Shown one piece after another: positions 9,385 to 17,975 of a DNA stretch of 64,000 nt. The notes under the pieces were generated by a model. It was not told the DNA's origin and made no database searches. It was given only the letters and a program-made list of their open reading frames with translations. The stretch is from Deltaproteobacteria bacterium (GTDB lineage: Bacteria > Myxococcota_A > UBA796 > CAJQPC01). A program made the translations under genes and the position numbers. Location of the stretch: contig JADKFE010000017.1 in NCBI GenBank assembly GCA_016717595.1, positions 62,001-126,000 of the forward strand, given 5' to 3'. Numbering within the stretch: position 1 is the stretch's first letter; every line of letters starts with the position of its first letter.

Positions 9385-9893
9385 TTCCGCTTTTGTTCGC
9401 GCTCAGCGCAGCCTTCGCTGGCGATGAGGGCCGTCGTTTACAGCTCAAGCTCGTCGGCCCCGGCGAGACCGTCGTGGTGGAGGACGTCTGGGTGCTGCCG
9501 ACAGACACCACCGAGCTAGACGTCTCGTTCGGAGGCTTGCCCCACGTCGTCACCATCGAGGCCGTTGGCCAGCACGACACCATCGTCGTGCAGGCCGGGG
9601 TGTACCAGGTCAAGGGCCGCTCCCAGAAACGAGTGCCCGTCACGATGCCCCAGCTCATCGTCTACCAAGGGTACCCCGGCCGCACGACGACCACGCCAAC
9701 GCCGCCCAAAGGTTTTGAGGGCTCGGCGTACACCTGGACCATCGAGGCCCACTGGGTGCCCGATGAGCTGCCGACGCTGAAGCCCGCCGAGACGCCGAAG
9801 GTGGAGCCGGTGACGGCGGTGGAGCCGACGGCGCCGGTGACGCCCGGCCGGTGGGTAGAACCTGCGCCGCCCGTCGAGAAGAAGAAGGAGTGA
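9381..9893 (+). CDS. Exported hypothetical protein with Pro-rich tail
   Basis: A 170-aa protein not recognised by family. MIPLLFALSAAFAGDEG is a clear signal peptide. About 110 residues of beta-rich sequence follow (alternating Val/Thr strands, with GLPHVVTIEAVGQHDTIVV), then a Pro/Glu/Val tail ending in KKKE. It is presumably periplasmic. Its ATG overlaps the stop of the hydrolase gene, so the two may act together. A strong hairpin follows 6 bp after its stop, making it the last gene of the transcript. Confidence 0.65.
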   Translation: MIPLLFALSAAFAGDEGRRLQLKLVGPGETVVVEDVWVLPTDTTELDVSFGGLPHVVTIEAVGQHDTIVVQAGVYQVKGRSQKRVPVTMPQLIVYQGYPGRTTTTPTPPKGFEGSAYTWTIEAHWVPDELPTLKPAETPKVEPVTAVEPTAPVTPGRWVEPAPPVEKKKE

Positions 9894-9898
9894 CGGGC

Positions 9899-9930
9899 CG
9901 AGGACACGCGGTGCGGTGTCCTCGTCTTTC
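9899..9930 (+). terminator. Rho-independent-type terminator between convergent genes
   Basis: A perfect 9-bp stem CGAGGACAC (9899-9907) / GTGTCCTCG (9916-9924) with an 8-nt loop is followed by TCTTTC. It lies 6 bp after the stop of the exported-protein gene and 40 bp before the end of the opposing lipoprotein gene. The T-tract is modest. Confidence 0.75.
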
Positions 9931-9963
9931 ATGGATCGAAGAAACCACTCATCTCCGCGCCCC

Positions 9964-10536
9964 TCAATCCACCGTCAGCTCCTCGCAGCCCTCGGCGTCG
10001 AAGTAGTCGCGCTTCACGCCCCAGACGTAGCAGCGGTCGCCGGTGCCTCGGAGGATGAACGCGCTGTGGGTCTCCCAGGAGCGGCGGAAGAGGGTGTAGC
10101 CGGGGCCGACCTGCTCTAGGTTGGTGGTGTACAGGATCTCGCCGCCGTCGGGGCCGAGCAGGTGGCAGAAGGTGATGCCGACACAGGACTCGGTGGGGTA
10201 GGGGCTCAGGCCGTCTTGGGAGTACATGCCGAAGCGCCACTCGGGCTCGTCGGAGTTGTAGATCTTCACAAGGAGGGCCTCGTCCGTCCACTCCAGGGCC
10301 ACGCCGAAGGTCTGGGGCGCGGTGTCTTGGGGCGGGGAGGTGTCCTCTGGGGGCGCGGTGTCCTCAGGCGCACACTCCGCCGCGCCTTTGCAGCCGGAGT
10401 CTTCGCAGTCGAAGAGGCCATCGACGTCGTTGTCGGCGCCATCGCTGCAGTCGCCGGGGGTCTGGCCCTCGACGGGCGGCGGGAGCGTGTCCTCACGACA
10501 CGCAGAGAGGACGAGCACGAGGGTGAGCGCGCGCAT
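9964..10536 (-). CDS. Lipoprotein with MopE-type Asp-rich metal-binding motif
   Basis: A 190-aa lipoprotein. MRALTLVLVLSAC is a lipoprotein signal with the acylated Cys at about residue 13. A CSDGADNDVDGLFDCEDSGC motif follows, typical of the 'putative metal-binding/MopE' repeat abundant in Myxococcota surface proteins; the Asp spacing suggests Ca or Cu binding. A short EDTAPPEDTSPPQDTAPQ spacer with Thr/Pro repeats leads to a beta-rich C-terminal domain of unknown family. The ORF is open upstream to 10797, but the lipobox fixes the start at 10536. It is divergent from the rhomboid gene and convergent with the exported-protein gene. Confidence 0.72.
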   Translation of the reverse strand: MRALTLVLVLSACREDTLPPPVEGQTPGDCSDGADNDVDGLFDCEDSGCKGAAECAPEDTAPPEDTSPPQDTAPQTFGVALEWTDEALLVKIYNSDEPEWRFGMYSQDGLSPYPTESCVGITFCHLLGPDGGEILYTTNLEQVGPGYTLFRRSWETHSAFILRGTGDRCYVWGVKRDYFDAEGCEELTVD

Positions 10537-10562
10537 TGGCACCTCAAGCTGGGGGACCGCCA

Positions 10563-10568
10563 AGTATA
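10563..10568 (-). promoter_or_regulatory. Possible -10 (TATACT) for the MopE-type lipoprotein gene
   Basis: Read on the minus strand this is a perfect TATACT, 26 nt before the lipoprotein ATG at 10536, in the gap shared with the divergent rhomboid gene. No recognisable -35. Confidence 0.45.
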
Positions 10569-10717
10569 GCGGAGGTTCTTGGCGGTGCGCCAGTGTGGCC
10601 GTGGAGAGCCCGATCTGCGGTGGCGCGGGGTGGGCCGCGGGGAGGGGACGATCGTGCCGCTTGTCGTCGCCCGGCGCGGCGCGCAGCTTGAAGAACAACC
10701 CGCCACGACGAGCCCGC

Positions 10718-11827
10718 ATGTTCTTCTTGCCCATCGGCGACGCCCCCAACCCGCGCGGCTTTCGCCCGTGGGTGATGTGGGCTGTGCTCACGCTCAACGT
10801 CGCGGTGTACCTGCTCTACACCTTGCCCCTGGGGCAGATCCCCGTGGACTCGATGGACCCGCGGCTCTGGCAGCTCCACCTGCCCGTGGGCCTCGGCGCG
10901 GTGAGCGCCTGGGACGTGTTGGTCTGGGAGCGGGGGTTTCGGCCCTTCGCGCCGTCGTTGGCCGACGCGTTCACGTCGATGTTTATGCACGGCGGCCTGG
11001 GGCACCTCGCCGGGAACATGCTGTTCTTGTGGATCTACGGCGACAACGTCGAGCACCGCCTGGGGCGCCTCGGCGCCGTCGTCGTGTACCTGGGCACGGG
11101 CCTCGCCGCCGTCGCTGGGCACGCGGCGCTCTCGCCAAGCTCCCCTCTGCCGATGATCGGCGCCTCGGGGGCGGTCTCGGGGCTCCTCGGCGTGTACTTC
11201 GTGCTCTTCCCCCACAACCAGGTGCGGGCGGCCTTGGGCCTGTTCCCGTTCTTCTTTCGGGTGATTCACCTCCCGGCGCGGTGGGTGCTCGGGGCGTACC
11301 TCGTGCTCGACAACCTCCTGCCGGTGCTCTTTGGCGCTGAAGGCCCCGTGGCCTATGGCGCGCACATCGGCGGCTTCGTGAGCGGCGCGGGCGTGGCGTG
11401 GCTCGTCGCGCGGCGTGGAGAGGCCCAGGCGGTGAGCGCGCAGGCGCTTACACCCATGGAGCGTGTGATTCGGGCGCTGCAGGCCGGGGAGATCGACGTG
11501 GCCGCGGCCGAGGGGAGCGTCGTCTCACCCGAGGCCTTGGGCGCGCTGCCCGTCTCGGCGCTCACCCCGCTGGCGACGGCCTTGGCCAGCCGAGGCGAGG
11601 CGGCCCGGGCCCTGGGCGCGCTGCGGTTCGCGCTCTTGAGGGGCGGCAGCGACGCGGACGCCGCCCGGCTGCACCTCACGAGCGGCGTGATCTTGCTCAA
11701 GGCCGGAGACGAGGGCGCCGCCACCCAGCAGCTCCTGCGGGTGACGGCGGTGGCGCCGGAGAGCGCCGAGGCTGAGGCGGCGCGTCGGCTGCTGCCTGAG
11801 CTGCTCGGCGCGCGGGGCGGGCGCTGA
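10718..11827 (+). CDS. Rhomboid-family intramembrane serine protease with helical repeat tail
   Basis: A 369-aa protein. Residues ~15-230 hold six or seven membrane helices with the rhomboid landmarks: FMHGGLGHLAGNMLFLWIYG (HxxxN type helix 2), the catalytic Ser in GASGAVSG, and the catalytic His in AHIGGF. The remaining ~120 residues are soluble and Ala/Leu-rich with a TPR-like A-A-L pattern, probably a cytoplasmic adaptor. The ORF runs back to 10322 but overlaps the divergent lipoprotein; the ATG at 10718 just before the first helix is the sensible start. Rhomboids cleave membrane-protein substrates within the bilayer; the substrate here is unknown. Confidence 0.85.
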   Translation: MFFLPIGDAPNPRGFRPWVMWAVLTLNVAVYLLYTLPLGQIPVDSMDPRLWQLHLPVGLGAVSAWDVLVWERGFRPFAPSLADAFTSMFMHGGLGHLAGNMLFLWIYGDNVEHRLGRLGAVVVYLGTGLAAVAGHAALSPSSPLPMIGASGAVSGLLGVYFVLFPHNQVRAALGLFPFFFRVIHLPARWVLGAYLVLDNLLPVLFGAEGPVAYGAHIGGFVSGAGVAWLVARRGEAQAVSAQALTPMERVIRALQAGEIDVAAAEGSVVSPEALGALPVSALTPLATALASRGEAARALGALRFALLRGGSDADAARLHLTSGVILLKAGDEGAATQQLLRVTAVAPESAEAEAARRLLPELLGARGGR

Positions 11828-11847
11828 GCGGGCGATGGCGCCGCGGC

Positions 11848-12372
11848 TCAGGCGCGCTTCACGAACACCGTGGCCTCGGAGTTGATGCACCAGCGGCGGC
11901 CCGTGGGCTTGGGGCCGTCGTCAAAGACGTGGCCTTGGTGACCGCCGCAGCGGGCGCACTCGGCCTCCTCACGCACCATGCCGTAGCTGGAGTCGAGGTT
12001 CACCCGGACGTGCTCGGCCCGAATCGGGCGCGTGAAGCTCGGCCAGCCGGTGCCGGAGTCAAACTTGTCGGCGCTCGACCAGAGCTGCAGGCCGCAGCCC
12101 GCGCAGACGTAGACGCCTTCAGCGTGGTTGTCCCAGTGGGCCCCGCTGTAGGCGCGCTCGGTGCCCTCCTCACGCAGGATGTGGTAGGCCGTGGGGTTCA
12201 ACAGCTTCTTCCACTCGGCGTCGGTCAGGGTGATCGGCGTCACCGTGGCGGGGGAGGCGGCCTCGGTGGTCAGGCCGGGGGCGGCGTTGCCTTTGAGGGC
12301 GGGCGCGACGCCTCCAGCGCGGGCGCAGCCAGCGAAGGCGAGGGCGGCGGCGACAAATGAGCGGCGGGTCAT
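11848..12372 (-). CDS. msrB: Peptide-methionine (R)-S-oxide reductase MsrB, lipoprotein form
   Basis: A 174-aa enzyme that should reduce methionine-R-sulfoxide in proteins. It starts with a lipoprotein signal (lipobox AFAGC, Cys near residue 15), so it is probably membrane-anchored in the envelope. The MsrB core follows: LTDAEWKKLL, YVCAGCG and CARCGGHQGHVF (the two zinc CxxC pairs), GTGWPSF and the catalytic Cys in RWCINS. The start at 12372 has AGGTG six bases before it; a longer frame to 12414 would bury the signal. Its 3' end is 20 bp from that of the rhomboid gene (convergent). An exported MsrB suggests repair of oxidised envelope proteins. Confidence 0.92.
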   Translation of the reverse strand: MTRRSFVAAALAFAGCARAGGVAPALKGNAAPGLTTEAASPATVTPITLTDAEWKKLLNPTAYHILREEGTERAYSGAHWDNHAEGVYVCAGCGLQLWSSADKFDSGTGWPSFTRPIRAEHVRVNLDSSYGMVREEAECARCGGHQGHVFDDGPKPTGRRWCINSEATVFVKRA

Positions 12373-12471
12373 GGCGACACCTCGGTGAGCGCGGGGCTTG
12401 GCGCTCAACCACAAGATGCCGCGGCGCTAGGCGGGGTTGCGGCCGCGGGTGGATCCGCGGGAGATGTCCGC

Positions 12472-13170
12472 TCAGCGCGCCGCGTCGGGCGCGGGGGGAT
12501 CCTCCAGATGCGCCCGATCGTTCTGCACCCACACCCGCAGGCCCTCGGCCTCAGACCAGCCCAGCAGGTTCACCGCGGTGTTGCTCTGGGTGAGCTTTCG
12601 TAGGCCCGTGAGGGGCTGGCCCAAGGCGGCGAGGAGCGTGGTGACGATGAGGAGCTGGTGGCTCACGACGATCACCGGCGGGCCGGGCGGGTGGGCCTGG
12701 GCGATGCGGGTCAAGGCGGCCACGCCGCGGGACTGGCAGGCGGAGAGCGCCTCGCCGCCGGGGATCACCGCGCTCGCGGGGTCGCTCATCCAGGCCGCGA
12801 AGACCTCGGGGAAACGTGCGAAGGCCGTGGGCCCGTCGAGGCCCTCAAGCTCGCCCTGGTGAAGCTCCATGAGCTGATCGTCGAGGGTGAGCGGGTCACC
12901 CAGGGCCTCGGCGGTCTGGCGGGCGCGGGCGAGGGGAGAGGCGTAGAGCGCGGCGCGGGGCACCCCCCGAAGGCGGGCGGCGAGGCGCGCGGCCTGGCGG
13001 CGACCCTCTTCATCCAGGGGCACGTCCGTGCGGCCGACGAAACGACGCTCCACGTTGGCCAGGGTCTGACCATGGCGCACAAGCAAGAGCGGCACCTGCC
13101 CCAGCGCGGCCACAGGGCCCCAATCCAAGGCGTTGAGGGGGGTTGGGAGGTCGGCGCGCAGAGTTTGCAT
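12472..13170 (-). CDS. Histidine-phosphatase-superfamily (phosphoglycerate-mutase-like) protein
   Basis: A 232-aa soluble protein of the branch-1 histidine phosphatases. LLLVRHGQTLAN carries the phospho-accepting His, SPLARARQTAEAL the second Arg, MELHQGELEG the Glu loop, and VVSHQLLI the second catalytic His. Family members include cobalamin-phosphate phosphatases, fructose-bisphosphatases and mutases; the substrate cannot be assigned. The frame is open to 13311, but that would overlap the divergent gene at 13244; the ATG at 13170 is chosen. It is followed on the same strand by msrB after a 99-bp gap. Confidence 0.82.
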   Translation of the reverse strand: MQTLRADLPTPLNALDWGPVAALGQVPLLLVRHGQTLANVERRFVGRTDVPLDEEGRRQAARLAARLRGVPRAALYASPLARARQTAEALGDPLTLDDQLMELHQGELEGLDGPTAFARFPEVFAAWMSDPASAVIPGGEALSACQSRGVAALTRIAQAHPPGPPVIVVSHQLLIVTTLLAALGQPLTGLRKLTQSNTAVNLLGWSEAEGLRVWVQNDRAHLEDPPAPDAAR

Positions 13171-13203
13171 GGCCTGGACTAACTCTTTGAGGAGAACGCA
13201 CGA

Positions 13204-13209
13204 TATTCT
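13204..13209 (+). promoter_or_regulatory. AT-rich core of a divergent promoter region
   Basis: The gap 13171-13243 between divergent genes contains GATATTCTATAAGA, the only AT-rich stretch. TATTCT on the plus strand could be the -10 for the gene at 13244; overlapping A/T bases may serve the minus-strand gene. No clear -35 on either strand. Confidence 0.35.
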
Positions 13210-13243
13210 ATAAGACCGCGCTGACAGGAGTGCTGCGGGAGCC

Positions 13244-14331
13244 ATGAACGACCCAAAGAAGGCCTTTGACCCGCTCGCGAGCCTGTTTGACGGGCCGAAC
13301 CTTCGCGCCATCGCCGCCGCGACCGCGCTGAACGCCTACGCGGACGACGGGCTGGACTCCTTCTTGGGCGCCTCCTACCCCACGGAGGAGGCTGAAGACG
13401 AGGGCGACGCGCCGTCGCCGGTGGGGGAGATCGGCGGCTGGGATCAGGTGCTCGCCGCGCTGCCTCCGCCGCCGCCTTCAGCCCTGCGCGCCGCGACGCC
13501 GCGTGTTGAGGCGCCGCCGATCGTCGAGGCGCCTCCGCCTGTGGTCGCCCCCGCCGCGCCAGAGGCCCCCGCCGAGCCCAGCGTCGCCGACAAGCTCGCC
13601 TTGGCGCGCTCCTCGCTCAGGCGGCCATGGCCCGGGCCAAAGGGGCCATCGTGGAGCCTCCGCCCAAACCTGCGCCGCCGCCCGCGCCGCCCGCCGCGCC
13701 AGAGGTCGACAAGGCCGCCTTGGCGAAGGCGCTGGCGAAGGCCGCGATCGCCCGGGCCAAAGCCAACCCCGCGCCCGCGCCGCCTCCTGTCGCCGCGCCC
13801 GTCGCCGCCGCGCCCGTCGCCGCCGCCGCCCCGCCGCCCAAGAAGGCCGGGCTCGCCAGCCGCGCCCAGCGCCCGATGTCGGCGTTGGAGGCCGCCCAGG
13901 CCGCCGCCGACTCCGAGCGCCGCCGCAAAGCCGCCGAGCAGATTCACGCCGTGCGAGATCTCGCCGTGCAGGTCGCCGGTCTGCTGCGCCGTCAGCTCCC
14001 CTCGGCGAGCAAGCTTGAGATCGTCAACGCCCTCGTGCTCGACGAGCGCACCACCCTCCGCGCCTTGTGGAAGGGCCACCGCGCGAAGTTCGCCGCCCAG
14101 GGCGCCCTCGATCAGGTCGTCGCCACCACCAACGTGCTCCGCGCCTTAGACGCCGTGGCTGAGGGCCAGCTCGTCGCCAGCATCGTCGAGACCGAGACGA
14201 CGGAGTACCTCGTCTGGGTCGATCTCGGCTCTCAGGCGACCATCGCCGCGTTCTCCAACGCGCGCTCGTGGTACGCCGGGGTGCAGCTAAACGCTCAGCT
14301 TGGGCGGCTCCTCGGCCCCCAGGGTCCATGA
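13244..14331 (+). CDS. Pro/Ala-rich cytoplasmic protein of unknown function (frameshifted near 13608)
   Basis: Not recognised. The N-terminal ~110 residues (starting MNDPKKAFDPLASLFDG) are acidic, then Pro/Val/Ala-rich. The C-terminal ~150 residues look like a folded domain, with an AARRRKAAEQ-type helix and a mixed alpha/beta segment ending ATIAAFSNARSWYAGVQ. The first frame turns into Arg/Pro-rich nonsense after about residue 122, while a second frame, one base earlier, continues as LLAQAAMARAKGAI and reads to 14331. One missing base near 13603-13612 would restore a single protein of about 361 aa. The 3' end overlaps the convergent asnB by 37 bp. No signal peptide or membrane helix. Confidence 0.6.
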
Positions 14332-16163
14332 GACCAGCGGGCCAAGATGAGCAGCGTCCACAGGCGGCGGCGGTGGTCGGCTTGGCCTTGGGTGTGCTCA
14401 CGCACGAGGCGGCGCACGAGCTCGCCGTCGATGAGCCCGGCCAAGGCGTCATCAAGGCCGTCCAGCAGCCCACGCATGGGCCCGGCGAGCCAAGGGCCGA
14501 GGGGCGCGCCGAAGCCCTTCTTGGGGCGTTTGGTGAGGGCTGGGGGCAGCAGCTCGGCCACGGATCTGCGTAAGAGCGCCTTGGTCTGCCCGCCGCGGAG
14601 GTGGGCGGCCACGGGGATGTCCGCGGCCAGGGCCACGAGGCGGTGGCACAGAAACGGCGCCCGGGCCTCCACCGAGCTGAGCATCGACGCCCGGTCCACC
14701 TTCGTCAGCACCCCTTCACCCAGGTAGAGCCGCTGATTGAGGTACATCGCGCGGCCCGCGACCTCCGGCGCGGCGGCGGCGGCCTCGGCCCAGGCGTCGA
14801 CGACGTCCCAGGCGGCGAGGGGCGCCCGCCCGGTGAGCGGCAGGAGCTCCCGCGGGGTGAAGGCGCCGAGCCAGACCTGATCGCGCCGCGCCCATGGCAG
14901 GCCGAGGCCCTCGGCGAAGCGCTGGGCCATAAACGTCTTGCTCAGGTTCTCCGTAGACGTCGGCAGACGCCCGACGAGCGCGCGGGCGACGGGCCCCAAG
15001 GCGCTCAGGCGCTCGGCGAGGGGGTGGGCGAGGTACGTCGGATACCCGCCGAAGAGCTCATCAGCGCCGTCACCGCCGATGCTCACCCGAAACCCGGCCT
15101 CGTGGATGGCCTTGTACAGCGCCCGCGTGGGCACCAGAGAGCCGTCGGCCAAGGGCTCACACAGGCGCGCGGTGAGGTCGTCCAAGGCCTCGGGCAAGGC
15201 CGAGGCGGGCAGGGGAACGGCGTGGTGTGTCGCCCCGACGTGCTTCGCCATCAAGGCCGCTGGGCCGCCCTCGTCAAAGCTGGGCTCGTCGAAGGTGACG
15301 GTGAAGGTGTGCGGCGGCGTCTCCGGGCGCAGGCGGGCGGCGAAGGCGAGCACGGCGGAGGAGTCGATGCCGCCTGAGAGCGTGACGGCGACGGGCAGCT
15401 CGGTGTCGAGGCGCTGCTTGACGGCGATCTGCAGAGAGCTGAGCACGGCGCGCTCCCACCGCGGCTCCTCCAAGCGGCTGGGGTTCGCGCCAGGCACGGG
15501 CGGACGCCACCACGGCGTGATGCGCAGCCCCTCCGGGTCAATCCGCAGGAGATGGCCCGGCTGGAGCTTAAAGACGCCCTGGTAGATCGAGCGCGGCGCC
15601 GGGATGTACTCAAACATCAAGAGCTGGTGCAGGGCGTCGGGGCAGAGCTGCCGAGGCTGATCGGGCAGGCTCAAGAGGCCCTTGAGCTCCGAGGCGAAGC
15701 GCAGCGTGTCGCCGCGGCGGGTCCAATAGAGCGGCTTCTCGCCCATTCGGTCTCGGGCGAGGGTCAAGGCCCGGGTGTTGGGCTCCCAGACGGCGATGGC
15801 GAACATGCCGTCCAGGCGGGTGAGCGCCTGCTCTACGCCCAGCTCGTCCACGAGCGCCGCCACGACCTCGGTGTCCGAGCGCGTCGAGAACCGCCGCCCC
15901 TGGGCCGCGAGCTCCTTGCGCAGGGCGTTGTGGTTGTAGATCTCGCCGTTCATGGCCACCCACGCCCCGCCGTGGCGCAAGGGCTGGTGGCCGCCAGGAG
16001 CATCGACGATGGCCAGGCGGCGCGAGCCGAGCACCACGCCGTCGAGGCGCACGAGGCCCTCGTCATCGGGGCCGCGGTGGGTCAAGACGCTGAGCATTCG
16101 CCGGGTCTGCGCCTCAGCGTCAACGCCAACGCCCGGGCCGACGATCCCGGCGACACCACACAC
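14295..16163 (-). CDS. asnB: Asparagine synthase (glutamine-hydrolysing), AsnB type
   Basis: A 622-aa two-domain enzyme. The N-terminus MCGVAGIVG exposes Cys2, the class-II glutaminase nucleophile, followed by THRGPDDEG and MNGEIYNH. The C-terminal synthetase domain has the PP-loop SGGIDSSAVLAF and SIGGDGADELFGGYP. The length fits AsnB/WcaA-type proteins often found with polysaccharide genes. The GTG start at 16163 is 3 bp from the stop of the glycosyltransferase gene, so the pair is cotranscribed. It may make asparagine, or amidate a sugar or peptide in an envelope polymer; the context with a GT2 favours the latter as a hypothesis. The stop overlaps the neighbouring convergent gene. Confidence 0.88.
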   Translation of the reverse strand: MCGVAGIVGPGVGVDAEAQTRRMLSVLTHRGPDDEGLVRLDGVVLGSRRLAIVDAPGGHQPLRHGGAWVAMNGEIYNHNALRKELAAQGRRFSTRSDTEVVAALVDELGVEQALTRLDGMFAIAVWEPNTRALTLARDRMGEKPLYWTRRGDTLRFASELKGLLSLPDQPRQLCPDALHQLLMFEYIPAPRSIYQGVFKLQPGHLLRIDPEGLRITPWWRPPVPGANPSRLEEPRWERAVLSSLQIAVKQRLDTELPVAVTLSGGIDSSAVLAFAARLRPETPPHTFTVTFDEPSFDEGGPAALMAKHVGATHHAVPLPASALPEALDDLTARLCEPLADGSLVPTRALYKAIHEAGFRVSIGGDGADELFGGYPTYLAHPLAERLSALGPVARALVGRLPTSTENLSKTFMAQRFAEGLGLPWARRDQVWLGAFTPRELLPLTGRAPLAAWDVVDAWAEAAAAAPEVAGRAMYLNQRLYLGEGVLTKVDRASMLSSVEARAPFLCHRLVALAADIPVAAHLRGGQTKALLRRSVAELLPPALTKRPKKGFGAPLGPWLAGPMRGLLDGLDDALAGLIDGELVRRLVREHTQGQADHRRRLWTLLILARWSHGPWGPRSRPS

Positions 16164-16166
16164 GGC

Positions 16167-17152
16167 CTAAACCGCCTCACCCGGCGAGACCACCTCTTCG
16201 GCGGTCTCCAGGTTCCACACGCTGCGGATGCGGTACGGCGCCTTGTCGCGGATGTCGTAGTGCATCCGGATGAGCACCTCCGCGATGATGCCGAGCGTGA
16301 TCTCGATGACCCCGAAGAGCGCGAGGATCGGCCCCAACAAGGCCAAGGCGAGCACCGCCAGGGGCGCGTCGAAGAGCGCGTAGGTGAGCACCGCGCCAAG
16401 CCACGCCGCCCCGCCCAAGATCAGCCCCGCGAAGCCCGCCCAGCCGAAGAAGTAGATCGGCGTCACATAGAAGTCGCGCAGAAACTTCACCGTGGTGAGG
16501 TCCAGGAGCACCTTGGGCACCCGCGAGAGGCCGTACTTCGAGACGCCGCGGGTGCGGGCGTGGTGGCGCACGGGGAGCTCCACCACCTTCGCCCCGGCCC
16601 AGGTGACGTAGATCGGGATGAAGCGGTGCATCTCGCCATAGAGCGGCACCCCCTTCACATACTCCCGGCGGTACACCCGCAGGGTGCAGCCGTAGTCGTG
16701 CAGATCGACCCGGAGAGCCAGGCGATGAGCCGGTTGGCGAGCCATGAGGGCAGGCGGCGGGAGATCGCTGGGTCTTTGCGGTCGGCGCGCCAGCCGCAGA
16801 CGACGTCGTGGCCCTCGTCCAAGAGCTTGAGCATCGCCGGGATGTCCGCCGGATCGTTCTGAAGATCGGCGTCCATCGTGGCCAAGAGCGGGTGGCGCGC
16901 GTGGCGAAACCCGGCGCTCAGGGCGGCGGTCTGCCCGTAGTTGCGCACAAACCGGATCACCCGGGCGCGAGGATCCGACGCCACGATGGCGCGAAGCTCC
17001 TCCGCCGATCCGTCGCTCGACCCGTCATCGACGTAGAGCACCTCAAACGCCACCTGCGCCGCGTCCAGGGCGCTCACCAAGGCGTCATGCAGAGGGCTGA
17101 GGTTGCCGGCCTCGTTGTAGACGGGGACGATGACGGAGAGCGGCCCGGTCAT
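16167..17152 (-). CDS. Family-2 glycosyltransferase, polyprenyl-phosphate sugar type (frameshifted near 16710)
   Basis: DPM1/GtrB-like enzyme expected to transfer a sugar to undecaprenyl phosphate on the cytoplasmic face. The N-terminal GT-A domain has SVIVPVYNEAGNL, YVDDGSSDGS and the DADLQNDP metal site. The C-terminal half carries VELPVRHHARTRGVSKYG and two membrane helices (WAGFAGLILGGAAWLGAVL and APLAVLALALLGPILALFG). The two halves lie in different frames: the first leaves coding at WLSGS, the second resumes with DLHDYGCTLRVYRREY. Adding one G to the GGG run (CCC at 16709-16711 on the plus strand) restores LSGVDLHDYG exactly. The gene overlaps the upstream lipoprotein stop (ATGA) and is followed by asnB. 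Confidence 0.8.
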
Positions 17153-17829
17153 CCCCCCGCCGCAGGGGCCGCAGGCGCCGCCGCGCCACCTTCAGCCGGG
17201 GGTGCCGCCGCGCCTTCCGCGGGCGGAGCGGCGCCCTCCGCGGGCGGAGCCGCCGCGCCGCCTTCACCCGTCGGCGCCCCTTCGCCCGGCGTCGCGCCGT
17301 TCGCGCCCGGCGTGAGCGCGCCGAGATCGGGGGTGTCCGAGAGCGCCAAGGCCACGCCGGTGATCGGCTCTACGCCGACGGTGAGCGTCGCCAAGGCCGC
17401 CGGATCGCTGGCGTTGGGGCCGTCGCCGTCTACGTCGATGAACGCGACGACGTGGAGCTGGCCGTAGTCTTTGGGCAGCTCAACGCTGAACTCGCCGAGC
17501 TTGGGCAAAGAGACGGCGTGCACGAGGTTCGGCGGCTGGTTGCCCTCTTGGGTCAAGAAGTCGAGTCGAATCGAGCCCTTCTTCTCGCCGGGGTAGGAGA
17601 CCGTGCCCGAGAACGCCACACCTTCACCCTCAACAACGGTGAAGCGCGCCTCCTCTGGGCGTTTGCCCATGGGGCCCGCGGCGCCCTCAGCCGGGGGCGC
17701 GCCGCCTTCACCGGGCGCACCACCGCCGGGGGCGTCACCGCCCGGCGTCGCCGCAGGCGGAGTGGTCTCCGGACAAGCGGTCAGGAGGAGCAGAGCAGAG
17801 GACAACGTGATCAGGAACCGAGCGCGCAT
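17149..17829 (-). CDS. Lipoprotein with Pro/Ala/Gly-rich repeats
   Basis: A 226-aa protein, function unknown. MRARFLITLSSALLLLTAC is a lipoprotein signal peptide. It is flanked by low-complexity PPAEGAA/PGGDAPGGG segments at both ends, with a folded ~110-residue middle (FSGTVSYPGEKKGSIRLDFL and VVAFIDVDGDGPNAS) that resembles small beta-sandwich carrier domains. The DVDGDGPNAS segment may bind Ca. The start at 17829 is fixed by the lipobox although the frame opens at 17940. First gene of the lipoprotein-GT2-asnB operon, divergent from the BMC operon. Confidence 0.65.
   Translation of the reverse strand: MRARFLITLSSALLLLTACPETTPPAATPGGDAPGGGAPGEGGAPPAEGAAGPMGKRPEEARFTVVEGEGVAFSGTVSYPGEKKGSIRLDFLTQEGNQPPNLVHAVSLPKLGEFSVELPKDYGQLHVVAFIDVDGDGPNASDPAALATLTVGVEPITGVALALSDTPDLGALTPGANGATPGEGAPTGEGGAAAPPAEGAAPPAEGAAAPPAEGGAAAPAAPAAGG
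17196..17265 (-). repeat. In-frame PPAEGAA-type tandem repeat
   Basis: Three to four imperfect copies of a ~24-bp GC-rich unit encode PPAEGAA near the lipoprotein C-terminus. Such repeats are prone to length change. Confidence 0.6.
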
Positions 17830-17864
17830 GACACCTCCCGTCTTGGCGGCCTGGCGCGTGATCA

Positions 17865-17894
17865 CCGCTACCATCAGCGGCAAGCTGAAGTCAA
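17865..17894 (-). promoter_or_regulatory. Candidate promoter for the lipoprotein-GT2-asnB operon
   Basis: Minus strand: TTGACT (17894-17889), 18-nt spacer, TAGCGG (17870-17865), 36 nt before the ATG at 17829. The -35 is good, the -10 weak. Confidence 0.4.
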
Positions 17895-17920
17895 CGGTTC
17901 GCGGGTTCTGACTCAAAGAC

Positions 17921-17950
17921 TTGACGGCTCGCCCACACACGCGGTAGGTC
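17921..17950 (+). promoter_or_regulatory. Candidate promoter for the BMC operon
   Basis: TTGACG at 17921-17926, 18-nt spacer, TAGGTC at 17945-17950, about 25 nt before the first BMC start codon. It faces the divergent lipoprotein promoter across about 26 bp, so a shared regulator could act on both. No obvious operator palindrome is seen. Confidence 0.45.
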
Positions 17951-17975
17951 TGATGTTCCCCTGATCGTGAAGTCT

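Noticed and set aside
9516..9932. Minus-strand frame over the hairpin terminator
   Set aside because: Arg/His/Gly-rich shadow covering the exported-protein gene; the terminator lies inside it.
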